A stretch of 64,000 bases of DNA from an uncultured Lachnospiraceae bacterium (GCA_910583965.1 CAJUAE010000003.1:1-64000), one strand, 5' to 3'; counted from the stretch's first letter, positions 43,806 through 52,948 are shown. The notes: generated from the letters alone by a model not told the origin. Numbers and translations are program-made.

Positions 43806-43977
43806 GAGGCTGGAGGATACAATTAGCAAATTGCAGCAGGAGGATATTTCACTGGAGGAGTCCTTTCGATTATACAAGGAGGGTATGCGGTTGATTCAGT
43901 CTTGCAATGACAGGATTGACAGCGTGGAGAAGGAAGTCCTCAAATTAAATGAAAATGGAGAATTAGATGAATTTTGA
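43771..43977 (+). CDS. xseB: Exodeoxyribonuclease VII small subunit
   Basis: 68 residues from ATG 43771 (GAGGTGGA just upstream). TFERLEDTISKLQQEDISLE and FRLYKEGMRLIQSC are typical of XseB. Overlaps xseA and, by 11 bases, ispA, so the three are translationally coupled. Confidence 0.95.
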   Translation: MAKELTLEQTFERLEDTISKLQQEDISLEESFRLYKEGMRLIQSCNDRIDSVEKEVLKLNENGELDEF

Positions 43978-44884
43978 TCAAGAGCTGGAAAATAAGATAA
44001 AGGAAATAGAACAAATTATAAAGGAATATCTTCCGCAATGTTTCTCAGGGAAGACAGATTGGGCAAAGACGGTAACAGAGGCAATAAATTACAGTGTGAA
44101 TGCTGGTGGAAAAAGGCTGCGTCCACTATTGATGGTGGAGACTTACAGACTTTTTGGCGGCACGAACAAAGTGATAGAACCATTTATGGCAGCGATTGAA
44201 ATGATACATACGTATTCGCTTGTACATGACGATTTGCCAGCGATGGACAATGATCTTTATCGCAGAGGAAAAAAGACAACATGGGCTGTCTATGGAGAAG
44301 CTATGGCAATCCTTGCTGGAGACGGACTCTTAAACTATGCGTTTGAAACAGCACTAAAATCGTTTTTGTTGCCAGATGGCGATGCAAATAGAAAGGCGAG
44401 AGCGCTCTCTATTCTTGCGCAAAAAGCAGGGATTTATGGAATGATTGGCGGTCAGACTGCGGATATTGAAGCAGAAAATCTTGGGGAGAAGGTCACACAA
44501 GAACATTTGCTGTTTATTCATGAGCACAAGACTGCTGCGTTAATACAAGCTGCAATGATGGTTGGAGCAGTCTTAGCAGGAGCAAATGAAGAACAAGTTA
44601 TGCTGGTGGAGAAAGCTGCTTATGAGATTGGTATTGCATTTCAGATACAAGATGATATTCTTGATGTGACAAGTACACTTGAGACCTTGGGAAAACCTGT
44701 TGGAAGTGATGCGAAAAATCAAAAGACGACTTATGTCACATTGAGAGGGCTTACAGAGGCATCACAGGAGCAAAAAGAATTGTCAGACCATGCGATAAAA
44801 CTTTTGAATACACTGGAAAAGAAAGGTGTTCAGAATGAGTTTCTGATGGAATTAATACGCAGTTTGATAACACGTGTGAAGTAA
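43967..44884 (+). CDS. ispA: Polyprenyl (farnesyl) diphosphate synthase
   Basis: 305 residues. The first Asp-rich motif is HDDLPAMDND and the second FQIQDDILD, with GGKRLRPLL before them; these bind the Mg-diphosphates. It makes farnesyl or geranyl diphosphate from IPP and DMAPP, downstream of Dxs and IspH in this window. Confidence 0.94.
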   Translation: MNFDQELENKIKEIEQIIKEYLPQCFSGKTDWAKTVTEAINYSVNAGGKRLRPLLMVETYRLFGGTNKVIEPFMAAIEMIHTYSLVHDDLPAMDNDLYRRGKKTTWAVYGEAMAILAGDGLLNYAFETALKSFLLPDGDANRKARALSILAQKAGIYGMIGGQTADIEAENLGEKVTQEHLLFIHEHKTAALIQAAMMVGAVLAGANEEQVMLVEKAAYEIGIAFQIQDDILDVTSTLETLGKPVGSDAKNQKTTYVTLRGLTEASQEQKELSDHAIKLLNTLEKKGVQNEFLMELIRSLITRVK

Positions 44885-44900
44885 ACCTTGTAATAAAAAT

Positions 44901-45040
44901 TTACTGTTCATTCGTCCATCAACGTAGTGAGAATTGTGCGCCAAAAGGATGTCTTTTATCAATTTGTGCGCAAAAATTATTGCTGTTTACACTGTCAATA
45001 AACAAAAATATATCAAAATCAGAAGATGCGTGAACAGTAA
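44901..45040. repeat. 140-bp inverted-repeat element between ispA and dxs
   Basis: TTACTGTTCA at 44901-44910 is exactly inverted at 45031-45040 (TGAACAGTAA). It fills nearly the whole 173-base gap in an otherwise tightly packed operon. No coding capacity seen. Confidence 0.55.
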
Positions 45041-45057
45041 TGTGAAAGGTGCTGGGT

Positions 45058-46911
45058 ATGATATTAGAGACGATAGAAAAAGAAAATGATATTAAAAATG
45101 TGCCGCCAGAGGATTGGAATTTGCTGGCAGATGAGATTCGAGAGTTTTTAATCAATAAAATCAGTGTTACGGGGGGACATCTTGGCTCCAATCTTGGTGC
45201 TGTGGAGTTGACTATGGCATTGCATTTAAGTCTAAATCTACCACAGGATAAGATTGTGTGGGATGTAGGGCATCAGTCCTATACGCACAAGTTATTAACT
45301 GGAAGGCGTTCTGGATTTGAGCATTTGCGGAAATATGGTGGTATGAGTGGTTTTCCTAAGAGAAAAGAGAGCGAATGCGACTGTTTTGATACTGGACATA
45401 GTTCTACGTCCATTTCAGCAGGTTTAGGACTGGTAAAGGCACGAGATTTGCGCAATGAAGACTACACGGTAGTCTCTGTTATCGGAGATGGTTCGCTTAC
45501 TGGTGGAATGGCATATGAGGCGTTGAACAATGCTTCGCGTCTAAAGAAAAATTTTATTATTATTTTAAATGACAATAATATGTCTATCTCAGAAAATGTG
45601 GGTGGAATGTCAAAATACCTAAATAATATAAGAACAGCAGACAAATATCTAGACATGAAGGAAGGCATTTATAATTCGCTTATGGAATCCAAATTAGGAG
45701 AACCGATTGTGACAAGTATACGACGTGCAAAAAGTTCGGTGAAACAGCTTGTGATTCCGGGTATGTTTTTTGAGGACATGGGAATTACCTATCTAGGACC
45801 GGTGGACGGACATAATATCAATGCTATGATGAAAGTGTTTCGCGAGGCAAAACGCTGTAAATCTGCTGTTTTAATTCATGTACTTACACAGAAGGGCAAA
45901 GGATTTGCACCTGCGGAGAAGCATCCAGCAAGGTTCCATGGCGCAGAGCCATTTGATGTGAGTACAGGTCTTCCGTTAACGCCAAAAACAAAATCAAGCT
46001 ATACAGATGTGTTTTCTACCGTGATGTGTAAGTTGGGAGACCGATACGAAGACATTGTGGCTGTTACGGCTGCAATGCCAGATGGAACAGGATTAAAGCG
46101 GTTTCGCAATCTGTATCCTGAGCGTTTTTTTGATGTGGGGATTGCGGAGGAACATGCTGTTACTTTTGCGGCAGGGTTGGCAGCGGGCGGATTAAAACCG
46201 GTGGTTGCAATTTATTCCTCTTTTTTACAGAGGGCTTATGACCAAATTTTGCATGATGTTTGTATTCAGAATTTGTCAGTGGTCTTTGCGATAGACCGCG
46301 CAGGACTGGTTGGCAGCGATGGTGAGACACATCAGGGAATATTTGATTTGTCGTATTTGTCATCAATACCAAACATGCATATTATGGCACCCAAAAATAA
46401 GTGGGAACTTTCAGATATGCTTAAATTTGCGGTGGCGTTTCAGGGACCAATTGCGCTTCGGTATCCACGGGGAGAAGCATATGATGGTTTGCGGGAATAC
46501 CGTGAACCGATTCTTTTGGGAAAAGCAGAGTGGATTTATCATGAGTGCAGTATTGCCTTGATCGCAGTGGGAAGCATGGTAAAGACGGCGCTTACAGTGC
46601 GAGAGATGTTGATACAGAAAGGATTTTCATGTAGTGTTATCAATGCCCGTTTTGTAAAACCAATTGACACCGAAATTCTGGATGAAGCAGTCAAAAAGCA
46701 TTATTTGATTGTGACTATGGAGGAAAATGTGTCAAGTGGTGGATTTGGCGAAAAAGTAAGAACTTATCTGGATGAAAATGCACTGGATGTGAGATTGATA
46801 ACAATTCATATTCCAGACGAGTATGTGGAACACGGAAATGTGGAGATATTGCGCCAGGAAGTGGGAATTGATGCGGAGGCGATCGAACGCAAGATACTTG
46901 CATTGATTTAA
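45058..46911 (+). CDS. dxs: 1-deoxy-D-xylulose-5-phosphate synthase
   Basis: 617 residues from ATG 45058 (AAAGG eight bases upstream; an in-frame GTG at 45049 overlaps that site). The thiamine diphosphate motif GDGSLTGGMAYEALNNA with NDNNMSIS, and the transketolase-type C-terminal domains (DRAGLVGSDGETHQG) are present. It makes DXP from pyruvate and glyceraldehyde-3-phosphate, the first step of the MEP pathway. Confidence 0.96.
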   Translation: MILETIEKENDIKNVPPEDWNLLADEIREFLINKISVTGGHLGSNLGAVELTMALHLSLNLPQDKIVWDVGHQSYTHKLLTGRRSGFEHLRKYGGMSGFPKRKESECDCFDTGHSSTSISAGLGLVKARDLRNEDYTVVSVIGDGSLTGGMAYEALNNASRLKKNFIIILNDNNMSISENVGGMSKYLNNIRTADKYLDMKEGIYNSLMESKLGEPIVTSIRRAKSSVKQLVIPGMFFEDMGITYLGPVDGHNINAMMKVFREAKRCKSAVLIHVLTQKGKGFAPAEKHPARFHGAEPFDVSTGLPLTPKTKSSYTDVFSTVMCKLGDRYEDIVAVTAAMPDGTGLKRFRNLYPERFFDVGIAEEHAVTFAAGLAAGGLKPVVAIYSSFLQRAYDQILHDVCIQNLSVVFAIDRAGLVGSDGETHQGIFDLSYLSSIPNMHIMAPKNKWELSDMLKFAVAFQGPIALRYPRGEAYDGLREYREPILLGKAEWIYHECSIALIAVGSMVKTALTVREMLIQKGFSCSVINARFVKPIDTEILDEAVKKHYLIVTMEENVSSGGFGEKVRTYLDENALDVRLITIHIPDEYVEHGNVEILRQEVGIDAEAIERKILALI

Positions 46912-46955
46912 AGTATAATTTTCTAGAGTTTTATTTTTAGAAAGGATTCAGAAGC

Positions 46956-47795
46956 ATGAAGGAACGTCTGGATATATTGCTGGTGCGCGAAGGGTTTGCA
47001 GCGTCTCGAGAGAAGGCAAAAGCAGTGATTATGGCAGGTTGTGTGTATGTGAATGATCAGAAAGAGGACAAGGCGGGAACGATGTTTGACGAGACCAAGG
47101 TCCGCATTGAAGTCAGAGGAAACACATTGCGTTATGTCAGTCGTGGTGGATTAAAGCTTGAAAAAGCGATTGCTCAATTTGGTGTGAGACTAGAAGAAAA
47201 AATTTGTATGGATATCGGGGCATCAACAGGCGGTTTTACAGATTGTATGCTTCAAAATGGGGCAAAAAAAGTATACTCTATTGATGTAGGACATGGACAG
47301 CTTGCATGGAAACTTAGGAATGACGAGCGGGTTGTCTGCATGGAAAAGACGAATTTTCGCTATGTGACGCCAGATGATATTGTGGACAAGCTTGATTTTG
47401 CATCGGTTGATGTGTCTTTTATCTCACTGAATAAAATATTGGGACCTGCTTATGCACTGTTAAAATCAGAGGCTGAAATGGTGTGTTTGATTAAACCACA
47501 GTTTGAGGCGGGAAAAGAAAAGGTTGGAAAAAAAGGGGTTGTGCGTGACCCACAGACACACAGAGAAGTGATAGAGAAAGTCTTTGCTTTTACATTGGCA
47601 GAAGGATTTGAAATTTTGCATCTTGATTTTTCTCCAATCAGAGGCCCAGAGGGAAATATAGAATATCTGATGCATCTGTTGCGGACAGAGCAGACTATAG
47701 AATGCTCTGCTGTGGATAATAGCGTACAAGAAAAGTTTTCTGGTATAATAGCAGAGACAGTTGCGCAAGCACACGACGCACTGGACGCTGGATAG
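46956..47795 (+). CDS. tlyA: TlyA-family rRNA (cytidine-2'-O)-methyltransferase
   Basis: 279 residues. An N-terminal S4 RNA-binding domain (ERLDILLVREGFAASREKAK) and a FtsJ-like SAM domain (CMDIGASTGGFTDCMLQNGA). TlyA methylates 2'-O of cytidines in rRNA. It was once called haemolysin A; nothing here supports a toxin role. AAAGGA precedes the ATG. Confidence 0.92.
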   Translation: MKERLDILLVREGFAASREKAKAVIMAGCVYVNDQKEDKAGTMFDETKVRIEVRGNTLRYVSRGGLKLEKAIAQFGVRLEEKICMDIGASTGGFTDCMLQNGAKKVYSIDVGHGQLAWKLRNDERVVCMEKTNFRYVTPDDIVDKLDFASVDVSFISLNKILGPAYALLKSEAEMVCLIKPQFEAGKEKVGKKGVVRDPQTHREVIEKVFAFTLAEGFEILHLDFSPIRGPEGNIEYLMHLLRTEQTIECSAVDNSVQEKFSGIIAETVAQAHDALDAG

Positions 47796-47809
47796 TTAAT
47801 GGAGTATGA

Positions 47810-48619
47810 ATGAGAACATTTTATATATATACAAACCAGACAAAAGATGGAAATGGTGAAATTACGCATTACATAAGAGATTATCTAAATCTGAAAGGGT
47901 GTCTGTGTAGCGACAAGGTTGACGCGCGTGTCGAGGGAATGATTGTGTTAGGCGGCGATGGGACAATGTTGCGGGCCGCAAGGGAATATGTCAGCTATCA
48001 TATTCCAATGATTGGAGTCAATCTTGGTACATTGGGGTATCTTGCGGAGGTGGATCGAGAGGAGATTGGACCAGCGCTTGACAGTTTGATTGCAAATCAG
48101 TTTGAAATTGAGCCGCGTATGATGTTGCGTGGAACTCCTGTGGTATCTGGGGTGAGTATGAATCCACAGACCGCATTAAATGATATTGTAATCAACAGAA
48201 AAGGAGCACTTCATGTTATTAATTTTAATATTTATGTCAATGGACGCCTTTTGAGTACATATAATGCAGATGGTATGATTGTTTCTACACCGACTGGTTC
48301 CACTGCATATAATTTGTCAGCAGGTGGACCAATCGTTGAACCGCGCGCACGATTGATTTTGATGACGCCAGTTTGTTCTCATACTCTAGTAAATAATAGA
48401 ACAATTATACTTGCGGAAGATGATGAGATTGACATTGAGATTGGTCGTTACAAATCCAGTGAAAAGCATGGGGTAGAAGTTAGTTTTGATGGGCGATGTC
48501 CTGTAAGTCTCAATGAAGGGGACAAGGTCCGAATTATACGTTCGGACAAAGTAATAAAAATTATCAAGCTCAGCGAGGGAAGTTTTCTGGATACGCTGCG
48601 CAAAAAAATGCGGATATAA
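47810..48619 (+). CDS. nadK: NAD kinase
   Basis: 269 residues. The GGDGTMLRAAREY and NLGTLGYLAEV motifs and STPTGSTAYNLSAGGPIV are diagnostic of ATP-NAD kinase, which makes NADP+. It follows tlyA by 14 bases in the same operon. Confidence 0.95.
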   Translation: MRTFYIYTNQTKDGNGEITHYIRDYLNLKGCLCSDKVDARVEGMIVLGGDGTMLRAAREYVSYHIPMIGVNLGTLGYLAEVDREEIGPALDSLIANQFEIEPRMMLRGTPVVSGVSMNPQTALNDIVINRKGALHVINFNIYVNGRLLSTYNADGMIVSTPTGSTAYNLSAGGPIVEPRARLILMTPVCSHTLVNNRTIILAEDDEIDIEIGRYKSSEKHGVEVSFDGRCPVSLNEGDKVRIIRSDKVIKIIKLSEGSFLDTLRKKMRI

Positions 48620-48643
48620 ACAATGTGAAAGGCACGATATCCA

Positions 48644-49099
48644 ATGAAAAGACGAAGACATGCGGTTGTAGTAGATCTAATCAATAAATATGAAATTGAG
48701 ACACAGGAAGAACTAGCGGAGTATCTTCGCAGAGAAGGTTTTGATGTGACACAGGCGACAGTTTCAAGGGATATCCGAGAACTGCATCTGTCCAAAATAG
48801 CGATTGGAAATGGCAGGCAAAAGTATATCATTTCGCAGCAGGGGGAAGATAATAATCTGGGAAATAAATATGTTCGTGTGTTGCGAGAAGGGTTTCTCTC
48901 TGTGCAGATGGCGCAGAATATATTGGTGATTAAAACTGAGCAAGGAATGGCGATGGCAGTTGCAGCAGCGCTTGATGCAATGCGGTTTTCAGAGATTGTC
49001 GGTTGCATAGCAGGGGATGACACCATCTTTGCTGCTGTGAAGTCTGTCGAGGAAACAAAAGCTGTGATGGATAAGCTGAATATGATTATAAAAGGTTAG
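48644..49099 (+). CDS. argR: Arginine repressor
   Basis: 151 residues. The winged helix contains QATVSRDIRELHLSK and the C-terminal arginine-binding domain contains GCIAGDDTIF. It controls arginine genes in response to arginine. Lies between nadK and recN as in many Firmicutes. Confidence 0.95.
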   Translation: MKRRRHAVVVDLINKYEIETQEELAEYLRREGFDVTQATVSRDIRELHLSKIAIGNGRQKYIISQQGEDNNLGNKYVRVLREGFLSVQMAQNILVIKTEQGMAMAVAAALDAMRFSEIVGCIAGDDTIFAAVKSVEETKAVMDKLNMIIKG

Positions 49100-49109
49100 G
49101 GACTTATAG

Positions 49110-50786
49110 ATGTTGATTAGTTTGCATGTAAAGAATCTGGCTCTAATAGCGGAGACAGAGGTAAATTTTGGAGAAGGGTTGAATATATTGAGTGGAGAGA
49201 CAGGAGCCGGCAAATCGATTTTGATTGGATCCATTAATCTTGCTCTAGGTGCACGCGCAGATAAGGATATGATTCGGACAGGAGCTGAATATGCACTTGT
49301 AGAACTGGTGTTTCAAGCGCCTGATAATGCGCTGAGAAAGGAAATTGAAGCCCTTGAGATTCCCGTTGAGGAGGATGGAATTATTATTATCCAACGCAAA
49401 ATACAACCCAATCGAAATGTGTTTAAAATATGTGGGGAGACAGTTACTGCAAAGCAAATCAAAGCGCTATCTGAATGCTTGATAGATATTCATGGTCAGC
49501 ATGAACACCAGTCTCTATTGTATAAAAAAAATCATATGGAGATTTTGGACTCTTTTGCAGGAGAGGAGCTTGCTGTTGTCAAGAGTGAGATGAAAGAACG
49601 CTATCGTCAATATGCAACGCTGAAAAAGGAACTTGTAGAGTTTTGTATTGATGATGGGACAAAGGCAAAGGAGTTATCTCTTGCAGAGTTTGAGTTTCAG
49701 GAGATTGAGGAAGCTGGATTAACAGAGGGAGAAGATGAGGCTCTTGAGCGGGAATACCGACGAATGGCAAACAGTCGCCAGATTGTGGAGGCAGCAGACA
49801 AATCCTATCAGCTTACTGGAAATGGAGATCAGTCCGCGGCAGATGCAGTTGGCTATGCAGTGCGCGAGTTGCGAAGTGTCGAAAGTTATGATGACAAGGC
49901 GCGTGAACTTGCGGATGCGCTTGAGAATATTGATGCGTTGCTGAATGATTTTAACAGAGAGATTGCCGAGTATATAACAGATATGGAATTTGATGGCGAA
50001 CAGTTTCAGCAGATGGAGGAACGTCTAAATTTGTTGAATCATTTAAAACTCAAATATGGTAGTAGTATCAAAGCTGTTTTGCAGTATCAAGAGGAGCTTG
50101 GAGAGAAAATTGAACGGTTAAACAATGCAGATGCCTATAAAGCACAATTGGAGATAAAGTTGGTTGAAGAACAGGAGAAATTAAAAAAATTGTGTCAGAA
50201 AGCATCAAAAATCCGCAGCAAGGAAGCGGAAAAGCTGCAAAAGGATATGATAACAGCGCTCACAGACCTTAATTTTCTTGATGTAAAGTTTGAGATACAA
50301 GTGCGAGAAAGAGAAGAAATGACAGCGGGAGGATTTGATGATGTGGAGTTTATGATTTCCACCAATCCTGGAGCACCACTAAAAAGTTTGGGAAATGTGG
50401 CAAGCGGCGGTGAGCTTTCTCGAATTATGCTAGCGATTAAAACTGTGCTCGCATCGCGGGATAAAATCCCAACAATGATTTTTGACGAGATTGATACAGG
50501 TATCAGTGGAAAGACGGCATGGAAAGTCTCTGAGAAACTTGGACAATTGTCGCAAAGTCATCAGATACTTTGCATTACACATTTGCCGCAGATTGCAGCG
50601 ATGGCAGACAATCACTATAAGATAGCAAAGCAAGCAGTAGAGAATAAGACAGTTACTGATATTGTACAGCTTGGCGAGGCTGAGGCGGTGGATGAGCTTG
50701 CAAGAATGTTGGGAAGTGATGAAATTACAGATACTGTGCGGGAAAATGCAAAGGAGTTGATTGCCACAGCTAGAAAGCGAAAATAG
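49110..50786 (+). CDS. recN: DNA repair protein RecN
   Basis: 558 residues. SMC-like: Walker A GETGAGKSILIG, a long coiled coil in the middle, the signature VASGGELSRIMLAIK and Walker B TMIFDEIDTGISGKT. It acts in double-strand break repair. In many Firmicutes spoIVB and spo0A follow; here a repeat and a chemoreceptor-like gene follow. Confidence 0.96.
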   Translation: MLISLHVKNLALIAETEVNFGEGLNILSGETGAGKSILIGSINLALGARADKDMIRTGAEYALVELVFQAPDNALRKEIEALEIPVEEDGIIIIQRKIQPNRNVFKICGETVTAKQIKALSECLIDIHGQHEHQSLLYKKNHMEILDSFAGEELAVVKSEMKERYRQYATLKKELVEFCIDDGTKAKELSLAEFEFQEIEEAGLTEGEDEALEREYRRMANSRQIVEAADKSYQLTGNGDQSAADAVGYAVRELRSVESYDDKARELADALENIDALLNDFNREIAEYITDMEFDGEQFQQMEERLNLLNHLKLKYGSSIKAVLQYQEELGEKIERLNNADAYKAQLEIKLVEEQEKLKKLCQKASKIRSKEAEKLQKDMITALTDLNFLDVKFEIQVREREEMTAGGFDDVEFMISTNPGAPLKSLGNVASGGELSRIMLAIKTVLASRDKIPTMIFDEIDTGISGKTAWKVSEKLGQLSQSHQILCITHLPQIAAMADNHYKIAKQAVENKTVTDIVQLGEAEAVDELARMLGSDEITDTVRENAKELIATARKRK

Positions 50787-50798
50787 TTTGTATATTTT

Positions 50799-50943
50799 GA
50801 CAGTTCATTTAGTTTATTTCTAACAATTTATTTTATGCTGGATGTCTGCCCTATCAAATTAAAGATACGAAGTGTCTTATACAAGCAAGCTTCCAATAGT
50901 ATTTTGTATCTTTAATTTTGCATGGTTGAACTGTTACAAAAAA
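50799..50943 (+). repeat. Dispersed hairpin repeat, family B, copy 2
   Basis: About 145 bp. Central stem AAATTAAAGATAC/GTATCTTTAATTT is perfect over 13 bp. Ends ACAGTTCA and TGAACTGT form a terminal inverted repeat. A-to-G/T-to-C paired differences from copy 1 (38150) keep the stem intact. Confidence 0.78.
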
Positions 50944-50967
50944 GTTAGTAAAATAGACGGATAAATA

Positions 50968-50996
50968 TTGAAAATGTCTGAAAATAACGGTATACT
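50968..50996 (+). promoter_or_regulatory. Promoter of the 51032 gene
   Basis: TTGAAA and TATACT with a 17-base spacer, 35 bases before the ATG. Confidence 0.65.
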
Positions 50997-51031
50997 GTAT
51001 ATATGTCGAACCGCGGAATGGAGGATAATAT

Positions 51032-51613
51032 ATGGTATTAAAAGATTACATTGATTCTAACAAATTACAAGCTTTACAGAGTTCTTATGCGGAGATAGCT
51101 GGCCTTGATGCTGCTGTCTATGGGGTGGATGGAGAACGTCTTGCAGGCAGAAAGGGATTTCAGAAGGAAGAAACAGAATCCTTTGACATCATTGTAAATG
51201 GAGACAAGTTAGGCTCTGTTGTCATTGAGAAGTCTTCGGACAAGAATGCAAGAACTGCCGCAGAGTTGCTCTGCACACAGATCAGTCAAGCTGCGACGCT
51301 GGAACTTCTAAATAATATTAATTCTGGCAGATTTGATTCGATTAAGAGCGACATTAAAAAGTCAGGTGAACTGGTGCAGATGATTAACGAGAAGACAGGA
51401 CATCTAAAAGGAATTGCTAAAAAGCAGACAATATTATCTCTCAACGCTACGATCGAAGCGGCAAGAAGTGGTGAGGCAGGGGTTGGATTTGCGGTGGTTG
51501 CAAAGAGTATGCAGGATTTATCTGGCCAGTCTGCTGGTATTTATACAGATATCGAGACTTCAGTTGAGGAAATTACAAATTTGATTAATTCGATTATCGA
51601 GGCATTCAAATAA
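51032..51613 (+). CDS. Miniature soluble chemoreceptor-like protein
   Basis: 193 residues, no membrane helix. The N-terminal 80 residues look like a small ligand domain of the PocR type (YAEIAGLDAAVYGVDGERLAG). The C-terminal 100 residues hold the chemoreceptor hairpin tip (LSLNATIEAARSGEAGVG, FAVVAKSMQDLSGQSAG) but with very short coiled-coil arms. It could bind CheA/CheW from the cytoplasm, or be a decoupled sensor. GGAGG precedes the ATG. The only other chemotaxis gene here is cheR (18046). Confidence 0.75.
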   Translation: MVLKDYIDSNKLQALQSSYAEIAGLDAAVYGVDGERLAGRKGFQKEETESFDIIVNGDKLGSVVIEKSSDKNARTAAELLCTQISQAATLELLNNINSGRFDSIKSDIKKSGELVQMINEKTGHLKGIAKKQTILSLNATIEAARSGEAGVGFAVVAKSMQDLSGQSAGIYTDIETSVEEITNLINSIIEAFK

Positions 51614-51619
51614 TCAAGT

Positions 51620-51645
51620 CAAAGTTTCAACTTTAACTTTGTTTT
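51620..51645 (+). terminator. Terminator after the 51032 gene
   Basis: CAAAGTT/AACTTTG stem followed by TTTT, seven bases after the stop. Confidence 0.6.
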
Positions 51646-51681
51646 AATCGAGGAGGGAAGATAAATCTTCCCTCCTCGATT
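51646..51681. terminator. Very strong hairpin between convergent genes
   Basis: Perfect 17-bp inverted repeat with a two-base spacer (51646-51662 against 51665-51681) around AGGAGGGAAGAT. No T-run follows on either strand, so it may block read-through or shape 3' ends and not act as a classic terminator. Confidence 0.6.
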
Positions 51682-51751
51682 GCGTGCGCTGATGTGGCGC
51701 ATGAGTGTGTAACAAATAAGAGAAAAACGTTCCCTATTTAGTGATAAAAAC

Positions 51752-52468
51752 TTATTTTTTTCGCGCTGTCTCAAAACTTTCAATAGAAAATCGCACAGCG
51801 TTGACTGGTACATTAAATTCACTGTGATAAATTCGCCCTTTGGATAGAGAGTTAGCATACAGGTGGACTTTTGATAATACATTTCCTGCAGCATCATAGA
51901 AGTAACCATAACAACCCCAGCGATTATAGTCGTCGTCCTTGTAAGAGATACACTGATATTTTATATTTAATGTGCACTTATAGTCCTGAAAATCTGCATA
52001 GGGAAAATCGTAAGGGACAAATTCATAACTGACAAGAGAACAGTAATTATCACGATTTGTGCCCAGCTTCGAGGGAATGTCCATAATAACAGGTGTTGCG
52101 TTAATGGTAACATATGCTACAACTGCTGGATTGTCAATATTGTACACTGCTGCAACTGTTGTGCCTGCACTTTGGTAGTTTACTTGAAATGCCGCTGCAT
52201 TTAGCGCACAGGTGCCCAGTGATACATTTGCGATAGTGGGGTCTGCAACAACACAGGCAAGACGAGATGCATCAAAGCCTTCTGCCATCAATGCAGTAAA
52301 GGTAGTTGTATCATTCTCTGTGATAGTTATCAGATCGGTGGAGAGAATCAGACCATTTCCAACGCTTTCCTTTGCAGAGACAGGCAACACAGACACGGAT
52401 AAACTGATAGTAAGCATTGCAAACAGTGTTATTGCAGAACAAATTAATTTTTTGAAATTAGTTTTCAT
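51752..52468 (-). CDS. Secreted Ig-like (BIG2-like) protein
   Basis: 238 residues from the start that has AAGGAG seven bases upstream; the open frame extends 22 codons further. A signal peptide ends near SVLPVSA. A bacterial Ig-like domain follows (STDLITITENDTTTFTAL, DPTIANVSLGTCALNA), then a C-terminal beta-rich region ending with a basic tail, ETARKK. No catalytic motif or anchor. Probably a secreted or wall-associated protein of unknown role. Confidence 0.7.
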   Translation of the reverse strand: MKTNFKKLICSAITLFAMLTISLSVSVLPVSAKESVGNGLILSTDLITITENDTTTFTALMAEGFDASRLACVVADPTIANVSLGTCALNAAAFQVNYQSAGTTVAAVYNIDNPAVVAYVTINATPVIMDIPSKLGTNRDNYCSLVSYEFVPYDFPYADFQDYKCTLNIKYQCISYKDDDYNRWGCYGYFYDAAGNVLSKVHLYANSLSKGRIYHSEFNVPVNAVRFSIESFETARKK

Positions 52469-52948
52469 AAATTTTCTCCTTGTGAAATAAAAATTAGTAT
52501 TCGTATAAATGATATGTCGTATCAGTTCAGCCATGCAAAATTAATTGTGTAAATTGTATGTGGGAGCTTGCGCACTAAGGACAATTTGTATAATTAATTC
52601 TATAGGGCGGATGCCCGCCATGAAATAAGTCGCCAGCAAACACTGAATATTATTGATGAAAACATATATTCTGGAGACTTATGAATGGTATGGCCGAATA
52701 GTAACAATATACCATCTAGTCTATGAGAAGCAAGGGCAACTCCTGATAAGTTATATTATAATAAAAAAAGTACCAAAATAACAAGTAACTACTTATAAAA
52801 AATAAAAATAAAAAATTAAACTTAGATTAAAAATGTCAGATGCTCTTTTATTTTGCAAAAAGATTGTATAAAATAGCAGATAGGTAAAAAATCAAAGTGG
52901 TAAAGAGTTATTAACAGTTCTTAAATCAGTAATAGGAGAAGCGAGAAT
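52469..52948. other. Divergent intergenic region, structured leader of the efflux operon
   Basis: 480 bases with no gene. A TATAAT at about 52590 (TTGCGC 15 bases upstream) could start a transcript toward the efflux genes. The leader then has hairpins GGCGG/CCGCC, AAGTCGCCAG/CTGGAGACTT (one mismatch) and ATGGTAT/ATACCAT nested inside AGACT/AGTCT. It does not match a riboswitch I know. Confidence 0.4.

Noticed and set aside
46956..47795. Haemolysin, as TlyA is sometimes labelled
   Set aside because: The S4 plus FtsJ-like methyltransferase domains indicate an rRNA methyltransferase; there is no toxin feature.
48448..49026. Minus-strand frame of 192 codons over nadK/argR
   Set aside because: Both plus-strand genes are certain; the antisense frame has no start signals or motifs.
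52600..52760. Known riboswitch (c-di-GMP, guanidine or fluoride class) before the RND operon
   Set aside because: I compared the stems and loops with the core motifs I remember for these classes; none fits. It is kept only as an unassigned structured leader.
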